Positions 34,235 through 43,904 are shown, numbered from the stretch's first letter. The stretch is 64,000 bases of DNA from Streptosporangium oxazolinicum (GCF_039537505.1 NZ_BAABAQ010000004.1:186001-250000), one strand, 5' to 3'. Numbers and translations: made by a program. The notes: generated from the letters alone by a model not told the origin.

Positions 34235-34971
34235 AGACCGGACTCGGCGGTACGGACGAGGATCCGGCGGCACTCCTCGCAGCGGATGACCTCTTCGTGG
34301 GAGGCGGCCTTGATGCGGTTGATCTCGGCGATGGACAGGCTCGTGCGGCAGCCGAGGCAGCGGGCTCCCTGGAGCATCGCGGCGCCCACCCCGAACTGCT
34401 CCTTGAGCTTCCCGTAGAGGGTGAGCAGGTCGGCCGGGATGTCCTCGGCGACCTCGGCGCGCTTCCCCTGGAGCTCGCCCTTCTCCTTGTCGATCTCGGC
34501 GAAGGCGGCGTCCCTGCGGTCCTCGGCGGTGCCGCGGGTGCCCGCGAGCTCGTCGCGCTCGGCCACAAGCTTGGTGACCTGCTCGTCGGCCGACTCGCGG
34601 CGCTCCATGATCTCCAGCACGACCTCTTCCAGATCGCCCTGCCTGCGCTTCAGGGAGACGATCTCGGACTGGAGGCTCGCCAGGTCCTTGGGCGAGGACA
34701 CCTGGCCGGAGTCGAGGCGCTTCTGGTCGCGCTCGGCGCGGGTGCGGACCGAGTCGACGTCGGCCTCGGCCTTGGTCTGCTCGCGGGCGAGGTCGCCGGA
34801 CTCGGTCTCGGCGGCGATCACCTGGGTCGCGATGCGGGCGATGCGCCCGGAGAGCTCGTCGATCTGGGCCAGTTCGGGAAGCGTGCGGCGACGATGGGCC
34901 AGCCGGTCGATCGCGGAGTCGAGTTCGGCCAGGTCAAGCAGACGCTTCTGGGCCGCAGGGGCTGCTTTCAC
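34231..34971 (-). CDS. CT398-like coiled-coil zinc-ribbon protein (DUF164)
   Basis: 246 aa. A long antiparallel coiled coil (RLLDLAELDSAIDRLAHRR to DEQVTKLVAERDEL) is followed by a C-terminal C4 zinc ribbon (CLGCRTSL and CEECRRIL). This family, named after Chlamydia CT398, is conserved in actinobacteria next to Nif3-like and RNase HI genes; its role is unclear, with nucleic-acid or flagellar/secretion adaptor functions suggested. GTG 34971 overlaps the Nif3-like stop by 4 bp and its own stop overlaps the next start by 4 bp, so the trio is one translationally coupled operon. Confidence 0.92.
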   Translation of the reverse strand: MKAAPAAQKRLLDLAELDSAIDRLAHRRRTLPELAQIDELSGRIARIATQVIAAETESGDLAREQTKAEADVDSVRTRAERDQKRLDSGQVSSPKDLASLQSEIVSLKRRQGDLEEVVLEIMERRESADEQVTKLVAERDELAGTRGTAEDRRDAAFAEIDKEKGELQGKRAEVAEDIPADLLTLYGKLKEQFGVGAAMLQGARCLGCRTSLSIAEINRIKAASHEEVIRCEECRRILVRTAESGL

Positions 34972-35804
34972 GTGAAATCCTCGCACTTTGCTGTTGTGTT
35001 CCAGGCGTCCGTGACCGTCTCGGATACGCGCGTCTCAACAGTAATCCCCCTGGCGGCCGCCGCGGACGCGAGATGGTGTGCCGCGTCGGCGAGCCAGGGC
35101 CACTCGGTGGCCCAGTGGGCCGCGTCGATCAGCGCGGGGCCGCCGGAGGCCTCCATGAACTCGCTGGCCGGGTGGTGGCGCAGATCGGCGGTGAGGAAGA
35201 CGTCCACCCCGGCGGCGCGAGCCGTCCCGAGGAGGGAGTCTCCGGATCCGCCGCTGACCGCGATCCGCTGGACGGGGCGGCCGGGGTCTCCGGCGACCCG
35301 CAGGCCACCCGCGGTGGCGGGGAGCCCTCGGGCGGCCTGCCGGGCGAACTCGGCGAGGGGGACGGGGGCGGGCAGCGAGCCGACACGGCCCAGGCCGCGC
35401 CGGGGGTCGTCGGCGGCGGGGCTGAGGGGGACGAGCGGGCCGGTCAGGCCGACGGCGCGGGCGAGCGCGTCGGAGACGCCGGGGTCGGCGACGTCGGCGT
35501 TGGTGTGGGCGGTGAAGAGCCCGATGTCGTTCCTAATCAGCGTGTGGATCAGGCGGCCCTTGAAGGTGGTGGCCGCGACGCTCGTGGTGCCACGCAGGTA
35601 GAGCGGGTGGTGGGTGACAATGAGGTCGGCACCCCAGTCGAGGGCCTCCTCGGCGACGACGGACACCGGGTCGACCGCGAACAGGATCTTGCGCACCTCG
35701 GCGGAGGGATCCCCGCAGACGAGCCCGACCGCGTCCCACGACTCCGCCCATCGCGGGTCGTAGCGGGACTCCAGCTCTGTGACGATCTCGGCAAGCGTAG
35801 GCAC
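34968..35804 (-). CDS. Nif3-like dinuclear metal-centre protein
   Basis: 278 aa. NIF3/YbgI signatures: WDAVGLVCGDPS, the metal-binding HH in LIVTHHPLYLRG, HTNADVADPGVSDALA, SGGSGDSLLG, and the second half metal site in FLTADLRHHPASEF with DAAHWATEWPWL. The family forms toroidal hexamers with two metals per subunit and is often annotated as a GTP cyclohydrolase I type 2 homologue, without proof. First gene of the Nif3/CT398/RNase HI operon. The promoter should lie within or next to the minisatellite just upstream. Confidence 0.94.
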   Translation of the reverse strand: MPTLAEIVTELESRYDPRWAESWDAVGLVCGDPSAEVRKILFAVDPVSVVAEEALDWGADLIVTHHPLYLRGTTSVAATTFKGRLIHTLIRNDIGLFTAHTNADVADPGVSDALARAVGLTGPLVPLSPAADDPRRGLGRVGSLPAPVPLAEFARQAARGLPATAGGLRVAGDPGRPVQRIAVSGGSGDSLLGTARAAGVDVFLTADLRHHPASEFMEASGGPALIDAAHWATEWPWLADAAHHLASAAAARGITVETRVSETVTDAWNTTAKCEDFT

Positions 35805-35847
35805 GTGCGCAGACTACCGGCCCACCCCGGACGGCTCGTCACAGCGG

Positions 35848-36150
35848 CTTCCCCGGTGGCTTCCACCATGGCCTCCGCAGGGACTTCCGGTGGCCTCCAC
35901 CGCCCGGCTACCGGCATGGCCTCCGCAGGGACTTCCGACGGCCTCTACTACCGGCTTCCCGCATGGTTTTCGCGGGGGCTTCCCGATGGCTTCCACCGCG
36001 GCCTCCGCAGGGACTTCCGATGGCTTCCGGCATGGCTTCCGCAGAAACTTCCGATGGCCTCAACCACCGGCTTCCCTCATGGCTTCCGCAGGGGCTTCCC
36101 GATGGCCTCCGTCGCAGCTTCCACCAGGACTTCCGGTGGCTTCCCCGGCG
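35848..36150. repeat. Minisatellite of about 48-bp imperfect units
   Basis: Units start ATGGCTTCCGCAGGG or ATGGCCTCCGCAGGG and continue ACTTCCGATGGC, with about six degenerate copies; 48 bp is clear for 35871-35918. Open frames on both strands through it (e.g. GLPMASTA, GKPxRKP) are products of the repeat. It fills the gap between the divergent Nif3-like and monooxygenase genes, so it could affect both promoters. Confidence 0.8.
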
Positions 36151-36200
36151 TGGGTGGATCGCCTAGCGTAAGTGGGTACTGACCTTCGGAGGGCGTGCGT

Positions 36201-37640
36201 ATGAGGCCTAATGTCGCGATCATCGGTGCCGGGTTCGGCGGGCTGTGCATGGCCATCCGGCTGGAGAAGGCCGGCATCCGCTCGTACACGATCTTCGAGA
36301 AGGGGGCCGACGTCGGGGGAACCTGGCGCGACAACACCTATCCGGGGGCGGGTTGCGACATCCCCTCACATCTCTACTCCTTCTCCTTCGAGAGATACTC
36401 CAGCTGGACGCGCCGCTATCCCGGGCAGCCGGAGATCCTGCGCTACCTGGAGGGGTGCGCCGACAAGTACGGCCTGCGTTCCCGCATCCGGTCGAACACC
36501 GTGGTCGTCGCCGCCACCTTCGACGAGTCGCTGGGCAAGTGGCGGGTCCGCACCTCGGCAGGGGACGAGCTGTTCGACGTGGTGGTGTCGGCCGTGGGAC
36601 AGCTCAGCCAACCTCGGATACCCGACATTCCGGGAATGTCGACATTCAACGGGGCGGCCTTCCACTCCGCGCGCTGGGACCATTCCGTCGACCTGACCGG
36701 CGGGCGGGTGGCCGTGATCGGGAACGGGTCGTCGGCGGCGCAGCTCATCCCGAGGGTGGCCGAGGTCGCCGGTCACCTGGACGTCTTCCAGCGGACCCCC
36801 AACTGGGTGATCCCCAAGGCGGACGCCGTCTTCGCCCCCCGCGTGCGGACGGCCTTCCGTCGCGTGCCGTTCCTGCAGCGCGCCTACCGCGAATGGGTCT
36901 ACCGGTACGCGGAGAACGCCCTCTACCCCGCCCTGGCCGGAGGCTGGAGCACGGACCTGCTGCGCGAGCGGGCCCTACGGCACCTGCGCGAGCAGGTCCC
37001 CGACCCGCTGCTGCGGGCCAGGCTCACCCCCGACTACCCGGTCGGCTGCAGGCGGGTCGTCATCGACAGCGGCTTCTATCCCGCGCTGACCCGCCCCAAC
37101 GTGGACGTCGTCACCGACGGGATCACCCGGATCGTCCCCGGCGGCGTGGAGACCACGACCGGGCTCCGCGAGGCCGACGTGATCGTCTACGCGACCGGCT
37201 TCGAGACCTCCGAATTCCTGGGCTCCATCCAGGTCACCGGGCGTGGGGGACGGCGTCTGGCCGAGGAGTGGAAGGACGGCGCGGAGGCGTACCTGGGCAT
37301 CGCCGTGCCGCACTTCCCCAACCTGTTCCTGCTGTACGGGCCCAACACCAACCTCGGCCACAACTCGATCGTCTTCATGATCGAGTGCCAGGTCCGGTAC
37401 GTCATGGGCTGCCTGCCGTACCTGGCCGCCCGCGGGCCGATGGAGGTCAGGCCGGAGGCGATGGCCACCTGGCGGCGGAGCCTCGACCGGGCCATGGGCG
37501 GCATGGTCTGGCAGGCGGGCTGCACGAGCTGGTACAAGAACGCGGCGGGCCGGGTGACCAACAACTGGCCGGGCACGACGACCACCTACCGCCGCATCAC
37601 CAGGACCCCGCGCCCGGAGTCCTTCCACTTCGCGCGCTGA
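36201..37640 (+). CDS. Flavin-containing / Baeyer-Villiger type monooxygenase
   Basis: 479 aa. The FAD motif AIIGAGFGGLCMAIRL is at the N-terminus, then EKGADVGGTWRDNTYPG and the BVMO fingerprint F-x-G-x3-H-x3-W-D (FNGAAFHSARWD, about residue 150). The NADPH Rossmann motif is VAVIGNGSSAAQLIP, and a late YATGFETSEFLG follows. It should oxygenate ketones or related soft nucleophiles with NADPH and O2. ATG 36201 follows GGAGGG by 7 bp; the in-frame GTG 36195 is too close to that site. No obvious pathway partners adjoin it. Confidence 0.93.
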   Translation: MRPNVAIIGAGFGGLCMAIRLEKAGIRSYTIFEKGADVGGTWRDNTYPGAGCDIPSHLYSFSFERYSSWTRRYPGQPEILRYLEGCADKYGLRSRIRSNTVVVAATFDESLGKWRVRTSAGDELFDVVVSAVGQLSQPRIPDIPGMSTFNGAAFHSARWDHSVDLTGGRVAVIGNGSSAAQLIPRVAEVAGHLDVFQRTPNWVIPKADAVFAPRVRTAFRRVPFLQRAYREWVYRYAENALYPALAGGWSTDLLRERALRHLREQVPDPLLRARLTPDYPVGCRRVVIDSGFYPALTRPNVDVVTDGITRIVPGGVETTTGLREADVIVYATGFETSEFLGSIQVTGRGGRRLAEEWKDGAEAYLGIAVPHFPNLFLLYGPNTNLGHNSIVFMIECQVRYVMGCLPYLAARGPMEVRPEAMATWRRSLDRAMGGMVWQAGCTSWYKNAAGRVTNNWPGTTTTYRRITRTPRPESFHFAR

Positions 37641-37759
37641 CCCGCGCCGCGCCTCGTACGGAGACGCGGGAGGCGCGGAGGTAGGAGAGGTAGGAGACGG
37701 GCCGGGAGGCCAGATACCGTCGTGGCGAACGAGAGCCGTCCACGCAGAAGGGCCCGCCC

Positions 37760-38791
37760 GTGTCCGCCGACCTCCACAGCGACTCCGTGGTCGCCGATAC
37801 CCACAACGACCTGCTGATGGCCGTCACCGCCAGGCCCCCTCGGCGGTGGGCGTCCTTCTTCCGCGAGCGCTGGCTTCCACAACTGCGCGAGGGAGGGGTG
37901 AACCTCCAGGTGCTGCCGGTCTTCATCGACGACCAGTATCGCCCCGAGGGCGCGCTCCGGCAGACCCTGCGCATGATCGAGTGCGCGCACGTGCTGGCCG
38001 AGGGCAACACCGACGCCGTACGCCTTTGTGTGGACGGCACGCAGATCGACGAGGCGCTCGCCGAGGGGAGGATCGCCCTGGTCCTGGCGCTGGAGAGCAT
38101 GCCGGGCCTGGACGCCGCCGTGGAACTGGTGCCGACGCTGCACCGGCTCGGCGTGCGGGTCGCCTCGATCGCGCACTGGGGCCGTACCGCGCTGGCCGAC
38201 GGCAGCGGCGAGGACGCCACCGGCAGCAGGCTCACCGCGGCGGGGGTGGAGACGGTCCGGGAGATGGAACGGCTCGGCATGGTCTTCGACATCTCCCACC
38301 TGGGCGCCTCCGGGGTGGAACACGTGCTGGAGCTGGCGACCCGGCCGGTGATGGCCACCCACTCCTCGGCCCGCGCGCTGCGCGACCACCACCGCAACCT
38401 CACCGACGACCAGATCCGCGCGGTCGCCGCGACCGGCGGCGTGGTGTGCGTCAACTTCCTGGCGGCCCTTCTCGCGGAGGATCCGGCCGAGTACACCCTG
38501 GACCGGCTGGTCGACCACATCGAGCACGTCGCGAGCGTCGGCGGGATCGACCACGTGGGACTCGGCCCCGACTTCGTCCGCGAGGTCCTGCACGACGTGA
38601 CTCCCCCGTGCTGCGAGATGGACTACGGCGTCGACCCCTTCGCGGCCCTGCCGGGGCTGGCGGGCCCGAGCGGGCTGCCCCTGGTCACCGACGCCCTGCT
38701 CAAGCACGGCTTCGCCGACGAGGAGATCGTGAAGATCATCGGAGGGAACGTGCACCGGCTGTTCCGCGCCGAGCTGGGCAGGCCCGCCTGA
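37760..38791 (+). CDS. Membrane (renal-type) dipeptidase, peptidase M19
   Basis: 343 aa. Family features: the first metal site ADTHNDLL, LALESMPGL with the bridging Glu, IAHWGRTALADG, the His of DISHLG, and MATHSSARAL with DHHRNLTDDQIRA. The end LGPDFVREV and KIIGGNVHRLFRAEL are typical. These zinc enzymes cleave dipeptides, and some act on other amide substrates. No signal peptide is visible, so it should be cytoplasmic. GTG 37760 begins at VSADLHSDS. It follows the monooxygenase by about 120 bp. Confidence 0.93.
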   Translation: MSADLHSDSVVADTHNDLLMAVTARPPRRWASFFRERWLPQLREGGVNLQVLPVFIDDQYRPEGALRQTLRMIECAHVLAEGNTDAVRLCVDGTQIDEALAEGRIALVLALESMPGLDAAVELVPTLHRLGVRVASIAHWGRTALADGSGEDATGSRLTAAGVETVREMERLGMVFDISHLGASGVEHVLELATRPVMATHSSARALRDHHRNLTDDQIRAVAATGGVVCVNFLAALLAEDPAEYTLDRLVDHIEHVASVGGIDHVGLGPDFVREVLHDVTPPCCEMDYGVDPFAALPGLAGPSGLPLVTDALLKHGFADEEIVKIIGGNVHRLFRAELGRPA

Positions 38792-39161
38792 GCGAGCCCG
38801 GTGGGGCGGGACGGCGTCCGCGTCGTGCCACCCGGACGGCACTCCGTTGCATTGACCGGAGTTCGCGTTTGAGGTTTTGGTCAAACCCGTGAAATACCCT
38901 AATTCTTCGATATGCGAAAAGACGGAAAGTCATCACGACGCGCCGGGGCGACCTTCAGCGGAGCCCCGGGCCAGCGTCGGCCCCCCCAAGGGTTCACCCC
39001 GCCCGAACCACCGCTCACCTGTGCGACCGGCACCGGATTGACCGTACAGAGCAGCACTCCACAAGCCGAGGTATGTGGATATCTACGGCTCCTTGGCCAT
39101 TAATCACCTTAGAACGGTAATTAATCTGCCTGGTGCCGCTACCGGATGTCTGGGGAGTGAA
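38792..39161. promoter_or_regulatory. Kinase upstream region with 27-bp inverted repeat
   Basis: 370 bp without a gene. ATTAATCACC (39099-39108) and GGTAATTAAT (39116-39125) form 10-bp arms with one mismatch around a 7-bp spacer, 37 bp before the kinase start. This is a likely operator or promoter overlap. AT-richer DNA near 38870-38930 may be another promoter. Confidence 0.55.
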
Positions 39162-40544
39162 GTGTTCACGGGGAGCAGGTGGCCGGTACGGCTTCGGCTG
39201 ACGCTGGCCGCCGTCGCCATGACCGTCGTGTCGGGGACCGCCCTCATCGCGATCGCGACATTCTCCGTTTACGGCCTGGCGGGCGGTTTCAAGACGGAGG
39301 AGGCGGCGGGCGCCGCGCTGCAAACCGTCCACCTGGCCAAACGGGGGCAACTGCCCGCGGTGGTACCGCTGGGGAAGACCGACGGCATGCAACTGCTGAA
39401 CGCGGACGGCAAGGTGGTGGCGTCGACCCCCAACCTGGTCGGCGCCCCCCGGATGGCGCACTTCACCCCTTCCTCGACGAGCGTCAGGAGGGACGAGGAG
39501 GTCTGCGGCATCCCCCAGTACCCCGGCAGGTGCCTGGATGTCGTGGCCTTCCGGATCTACCAGGACGAAGGTGACTGGATCCTCTACGCCGCCGCCGGCC
39601 AGATCCCCTGGTACGTCCACCCGGAGCTGTTCGCCCTCCTCGTCGGCGCCTCCCTGACGATCGTGGCGATGACGGCGGCCGGCACCTACCGTACGGCGAA
39701 GGGAGCCCTCACACCGGTGAGGGCGATCAGGCGCGAGCTGGAGGAGATCACCGCGACCGACCTCGGGCGCCGGGTACCGGTCTCGGCCGCGCGGGACGAG
39801 ATCAAGGAACTGGCCGAGACGATCAACCAGACGCTGGACAGGTTGGAGGCGTCGGCCGAACAGCAGCGCAGGTTCACCTGCGACGCCTCCCACGACCTGC
39901 GCAGCCCGCTCACCGCCATGCGCGCCCAGCTGGAGGAGGCGCTGCGCTATCCCGACGACGTCGACTGGAAGCCGAAGACCCGCGCGATGCTCGACAGCCT
40001 GGACCGGCTCCAGGCGATCGTCGCGGACCTGCTGACACTGGCCAGGCTCGACTCCGGCGTTCCCGCCCGGTACGAGCGGATCGACCTGGGCGCGCTGGCC
40101 GGTGAGGAGCTGGAGAGGCGCGGGCGCCGCGTCCCGGTCGGCAGGGACCTGGAGCCCGGGGTGGCGATCACCGGTGACCGGCTCCGCCTGGTCAGGCTGC
40201 TGACGAACCTGATGGACAACGCGGAGCGGCACGCCGCCTCCCGGATCGCGGTGAGGGTGGCCCGGGAGGGCGAGGCGGCCGTCCTGGAGGTGCTCGACGA
40301 CGGCGCCGGGATCGCGCCCGAGCAGCGGGAACTGGTCTTCCAGCGGTTCACCCGGCTGGACGCCTCCCGCAGCAGGGACGCGGGAGGCACGGGATTGGGG
40401 CTCCCCATCGCCAGGGAGATCGCCCTCGCGCACGGCGGCGTCCTGAGGCTGGAGGACAGCGCGCGGGGTGCCCGGTTCGTCCTGCGCATCCCCCTGCACC
40501 CCGGCCCGGACGGCGCCCCCCGCCCTCCCACACCTGGCGCCTGA
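39162..40544 (+). CDS. Orphan sensor histidine kinase, paralogue of the 16671-18056 kinase
   Basis: 460 aa from GTG 39162, which follows GGGGAG at 4 bp and gives the same length as its paralogue; the frame is open to 39075. TM1 is about 10-32 (LTLAAVAMTVVSGTALIAIATFSV). The sensor has VVASTPNLVGAPRMAHF and a C-x8-C pair (CGIPQYPGRC). Then come TM2, HAMP, HisKA (FTCDASHDLRSPLTAMRAQLEEA) and the ATPase domain (NLMDNAERHA, DDGAGIAPEQ, GGTGLGLPI). No response regulator gene is adjacent on either side. Shared sensor motifs suggest the same class of signal as the other kinase. Confidence 0.93.
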   Translation: MFTGSRWPVRLRLTLAAVAMTVVSGTALIAIATFSVYGLAGGFKTEEAAGAALQTVHLAKRGQLPAVVPLGKTDGMQLLNADGKVVASTPNLVGAPRMAHFTPSSTSVRRDEEVCGIPQYPGRCLDVVAFRIYQDEGDWILYAAAGQIPWYVHPELFALLVGASLTIVAMTAAGTYRTAKGALTPVRAIRRELEEITATDLGRRVPVSAARDEIKELAETINQTLDRLEASAEQQRRFTCDASHDLRSPLTAMRAQLEEALRYPDDVDWKPKTRAMLDSLDRLQAIVADLLTLARLDSGVPARYERIDLGALAGEELERRGRRVPVGRDLEPGVAITGDRLRLVRLLTNLMDNAERHAASRIAVRVAREGEAAVLEVLDDGAGIAPEQRELVFQRFTRLDASRSRDAGGTGLGLPIAREIALAHGGVLRLEDSARGARFVLRIPLHPGPDGAPRPPTPGA

Positions 40545-40706
40545 CCGCGTTCCCCGTTCGCCGCACATCCCATCCAGGACGACGGTCCCACCCTCCGCAC
40601 GTGACTCCGGACCGCGGTCCCGTCCCCCAGGCGCGGGCCTTGACGGCGGTCGCCAACCCCTGCCCCCTGGCCTGGACGACGATCCCTGACCCGCTAGTGT
40701 TCCCTT

Positions 40707-41309
40707 GTGGCAAGGGGATTTGGGCGATTACGTCGTGAAGATCTGCTCCGGACCGCCTGCGATGTCATCGCGGCCCAGGGGTTCGGTCACACGCGGACCG
40801 CGGACATCGCCCAGGCGGCCGGGGTCAGCCAGGCGCTGCTCTTCTACCATTTCGAGACCAAGGAGAAGCTGTTCGCCCAGGCCTTCTCCTACGCCGCCCA
40901 GCTCAACCTGGACGCGCTCGGCAAGGTGGAGGAGTCGGGCGGCTCCCCCCTCGACCGGCTGCGAGCCCTGCTCAGGTTCTACCCGCCCAGCGGGAAGTCC
41001 AAGTCGTGGGCCCTGTGGATCGACGCCTGGGCGGAGTCGATACGCAACGCCGAGCTTGAGGAGACGTCCCGCAGGATCGACATGCGGTGGAAGGAGGCAC
41101 TCCGCGCGATCATCGACGACGGCGTCGAGGCCGGGATCTTCACCTGCGCGGACCCCGAGGGCGTGACCTGGCGGGTCATGTCCCTCATCGACGGCCTCTC
41201 CACGCAGGTGACGGTGCACCGGCGGGTGCTCTCGCGGGCGCGGATGACCGAGTTCATCCGGACGGCCGCGGCGGCGGAACTGGGCCTCTCCCCCGCCGAA
41301 CTAAGCTGA
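40707..41309 (+). CDS. TetR family transcriptional regulator
   Basis: 200 aa. The N-terminal TetR helix-turn-helix reads TACDVIAAQGFGHTRTADIAQAAGVSQALLFYHFETKEKLF, followed by an all-helical ligand domain (WALWIDAWAESIRN) of the BetI/AcrR-like group. GTG 40707 opens the frame; the gene is short and starts right at the HTH. Its 3' end overlaps that of the convergent EamA exporter gene by 56 bp, which suggests antisense interference. It may repress that exporter, but the two promoters are 1.4 kb apart. Confidence 0.92.
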   Translation: MARGFGRLRREDLLRTACDVIAAQGFGHTRTADIAQAAGVSQALLFYHFETKEKLFAQAFSYAAQLNLDALGKVEESGGSPLDRLRALLRFYPPSGKSKSWALWIDAWAESIRNAELEETSRRIDMRWKEALRAIIDDGVEAGIFTCADPEGVTWRVMSLIDGLSTQVTVHRRVLSRARMTEFIRTAAAAELGLSPAELS

Positions 41310-42183
41310 GCACTCCCCTGGGCAGTACGACCAGGAGCATGGCGAGGGCGATCAGCCCCCCACCGAGATAGACGCCCGTGGTGAGCGGTTCCCCGTACAG
41401 CGCCACGGCGAGGACGGTCACCCAGAGTGGCTGGGCCGACAGGATCACCGCGGCGGACACCGGCGAGACGTGGAGCTGACCCCAGGAGCGGGCCAGGAAG
41501 CCCAGGGCGCAGGCGACGATCGACAGGTGGCCGAGGATCGCCCAGTCACCCGGCCCCGAGGGCAGGGTGAGGCCGCCCGGCGCGGCGAGGACGCCCGTCA
41601 TGACGGCGATGGTGCCGAGCTGGATCACCGTGACCGCGTAGGCGTTCTGCCGTGCCTCGGCGGAGTTGCCGAGCACCAGCGTGTGGGCCGCGTACAGGAC
41701 CGCCGACAACAGGGTGGCGGCCAGCGCGGGCAGGGCGATGTCACCCTCCGCACCCCTCATCAGGGTGAACACCGTCATCGCGGCCATGGCGAGCGCCACC
41801 GAGGCCCAGACGCGGCCCGGGGTCCTGGCCCCGAGCAGGAACAGCCCGAGAATCGGGGTGATCACCACGTACGAGCCGACCGTGAACCCCGAGACCGACG
41901 AGGGCAGATCGTGCAGCGAGACCGCCGAGGCCGTCTGACCCACGCCGAACAGCAGGCCGAGCAGGATGCCGGTCAGCCAGGTGCCCTCCGACAGCCCCCG
42001 CAGGCATCTCGGACGGAGCGCGAGCAGCGCGAGGGTGGCGATGCCGTACCGCTCGGTGAGAAGGTCCGCCACGGGCATGCGGACGATGAGGTCCTTCATC
42101 AGCGGGAAAGCCGATCCCCAGGCGGCACTGACGAAGATCAGGAGCACGATTCCCAGGACGGGCCGGGGAGCTACCACTGCCAT
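41254..42183 (-). CDS. EamA/DMT-superfamily exporter
   Basis: 309 aa with ten predicted transmembrane helices and two EamA repeats: SAAWGSAFPLMKDLIVRMP in the first and LARSWGQLHVSPVSAAVILSAQPLWVTVLA in the second. Members export amino acids, metabolites or drugs; the substrate is not predictable. ATG 42183 starts at MAVVAPRPVLG. It is convergent and overlapping with the TetR gene. Confidence 0.93.
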   Translation of the reverse strand: MAVVAPRPVLGIVLLIFVSAAWGSAFPLMKDLIVRMPVADLLTERYGIATLALLALRPRCLRGLSEGTWLTGILLGLLFGVGQTASAVSLHDLPSSVSGFTVGSYVVITPILGLFLLGARTPGRVWASVALAMAAMTVFTLMRGAEGDIALPALAATLLSAVLYAAHTLVLGNSAEARQNAYAVTVIQLGTIAVMTGVLAAPGGLTLPSGPGDWAILGHLSIVACALGFLARSWGQLHVSPVSAAVILSAQPLWVTVLAVALYGEPLTTGVYLGGGLIALAMLLVVLPRGVLSLVRRGRGPVPPPRPSG

Positions 42184-42338
42184 ACCCGAAGGGTTCCATC
42201 ACCCTCGGCGACCAAAGGGTCACCGAGCGGATCGGGGGTGGTATGGATACAACGCTGAGTGAAGGACGCCACACCGGCACGAGGGACCTCATACCCCCAC
42301 CGACCTTTCCGCCGGGACGGGCGACGGAAGCCCGGCGC

Positions 42339-43607
42339 TCAGGGGACCGAGCGGATCCTCCAGACGAGTACGGCGCCGAGGAGGGCGAGGCCCGCCGAGG
42401 TCAGGTAGAGGACGGGGTAGCCGCCGAGACCGGCCACGATGGGACCGGCGATGACGGGGCCGAGCACCTGGGGGCCCGAGTTGGCGATGTTGATGACCCC
42501 GAGATCCTTGGCGCGCCCCTCGGCGGTGGGCAGGACCTGGGTGACCAGGGCGTTGTCGACCGAGAGGTAGATGCCGAAGCCGACCCCCATGATCGCGGCG
42601 CCGACCGTCGCCACCGGCCACTGCGGCCAGAACGCGAGCATCACCGCGGGGATCACGCTGATCAGGCCGGAGGCCGTGACCAGCGCCCTGCGGCGGCCGA
42701 GTCTGTCGGAGACGACACCGGCGACGACGGTGGTGAGCACGACGGCCGCGGTGTAGATCAGGATCAGCACGAGCAGGCCGTCCTCGGCCCTCTCGCCGGG
42801 GAAGAGCCGCTCGTAGCCGACCGCGTCGGTGAGGAAGTACAGCAGGTAGAGCGTGGCGACGGCGTTGCCCAGCTGCATCAGGAAACGTGTCAGCCAGGCC
42901 CAGAAGAAGTCCGGGTGGGCGCGGGGGCTGATCCAGAATCCCCTCAGGAAGGCACCGGGTTCGAAGGGTGGTCTGGCCGCCGGACGGGGGTCGGGGGTGG
43001 TGAGGACGAAGGGGAGCACGCAGAGCGGGATCAGCGCCGCTATCAGGAAATATCCGGATTCGGTGGTGGTGGCGACCATGGTGACCAGGACCACGGCGAG
43101 CACCACCCCGAGCGACTGGGGGATCCCGATCCAGCCCGAGACCTCGCCTCGCTGGCCGACCGGGACGTGGTCGGGCACCCCGGCGCCGAGCGCGGCCTGC
43201 ATCGCGTTGAGCCCGGCCTGCGCGAGACACCATCCGGCCACCACGCCGAGGATCGAGCCCTGACCCGCCAGCAGGACCAGCGCCCCCGCGCCGACCAGCG
43301 CCCCGCCCAGCGACCACGGGTGCCTGCGGCCGAAGCGCCCGGCCGTACGGTCGGACAGCGCTCCGGCGACGGGGTTGAACAGCATCGCGACGGCGGCTCC
43401 CACCCCGGTGACCAGCGCCAGCGACCCTTCCTTGCCCACCGGGTCGATCGACGCCACCTGCGAGGGCAGCAGCACCTGGAGCGGCCCGAAGTAGGCCATC
43501 CAGAGCGCCAGATTGGCCAGCGAGATGCCTGCCACCCACCAGGGGCCCACCCTGTGTGTCGGCTCGGCGAGTGCCCGCGGGTCGGGGACGGGCTGGACGA
43601 CGCTCAT
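42339..43607 (-). CDS. MFS transporter
   Basis: 422 aa with 12 transmembrane helices. Loop 2-3 carries the MFS signature as GALSDRTAGRFGRRHPW, and loop 8-9 repeats it as GVVSDRLGRRRALV. The pattern resembles the sugar:cation symporter-like branch of MFS seen in actinomycetes. ATG 43607 (MSVVQPVPD) is chosen over the longer frame because the leader codons look non-coding. Substrate unknown. Confidence 0.92.
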   Translation of the reverse strand: MSVVQPVPDPRALAEPTHRVGPWWVAGISLANLALWMAYFGPLQVLLPSQVASIDPVGKEGSLALVTGVGAAVAMLFNPVAGALSDRTAGRFGRRHPWSLGGALVGAGALVLLAGQGSILGVVAGWCLAQAGLNAMQAALGAGVPDHVPVGQRGEVSGWIGIPQSLGVVLAVVLVTMVATTTESGYFLIAALIPLCVLPFVLTTPDPRPAARPPFEPGAFLRGFWISPRAHPDFFWAWLTRFLMQLGNAVATLYLLYFLTDAVGYERLFPGERAEDGLLVLILIYTAAVVLTTVVAGVVSDRLGRRRALVTASGLISVIPAVMLAFWPQWPVATVGAAIMGVGFGIYLSVDNALVTQVLPTAEGRAKDLGVINIANSGPQVLGPVIAGPIVAGLGGYPVLYLTSAGLALLGAVLVWRIRSVP

Positions 43608-43904
43608 GAAACCTCGCATCTCCGTGGCTCGGCGTCTTCGTGGTCCGGCATCTTCACGATCTTCACGGCTCGGTGCCCTCACGGTCCGGAGTTTCCCGGC
43701 CCACCGTCGCGAGGAACCGCTGCGAGGAACCGTCGCGAGGACGAGCGAGCAGGCGCCCGATCACGTGAGGCGTGCGATGCTACGCCGTTCCCCGCCCCGC
43801 CGACAGTCCCTGCCGACGGCCCCTATCGACAACCTCGCCGCCCTCCTCCCGCTCTCGCGTCCCCTCAAGCGGCTTCGGCAGCACGGCGCGCCGTACCAAC
43901 ATGG

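Noticed and set aside
35779..36171. CRISPR array
   Set aside because: Units are imperfect, about 48 bp and directly adjoining, with no unique spacers and no cas genes; it is a minisatellite.
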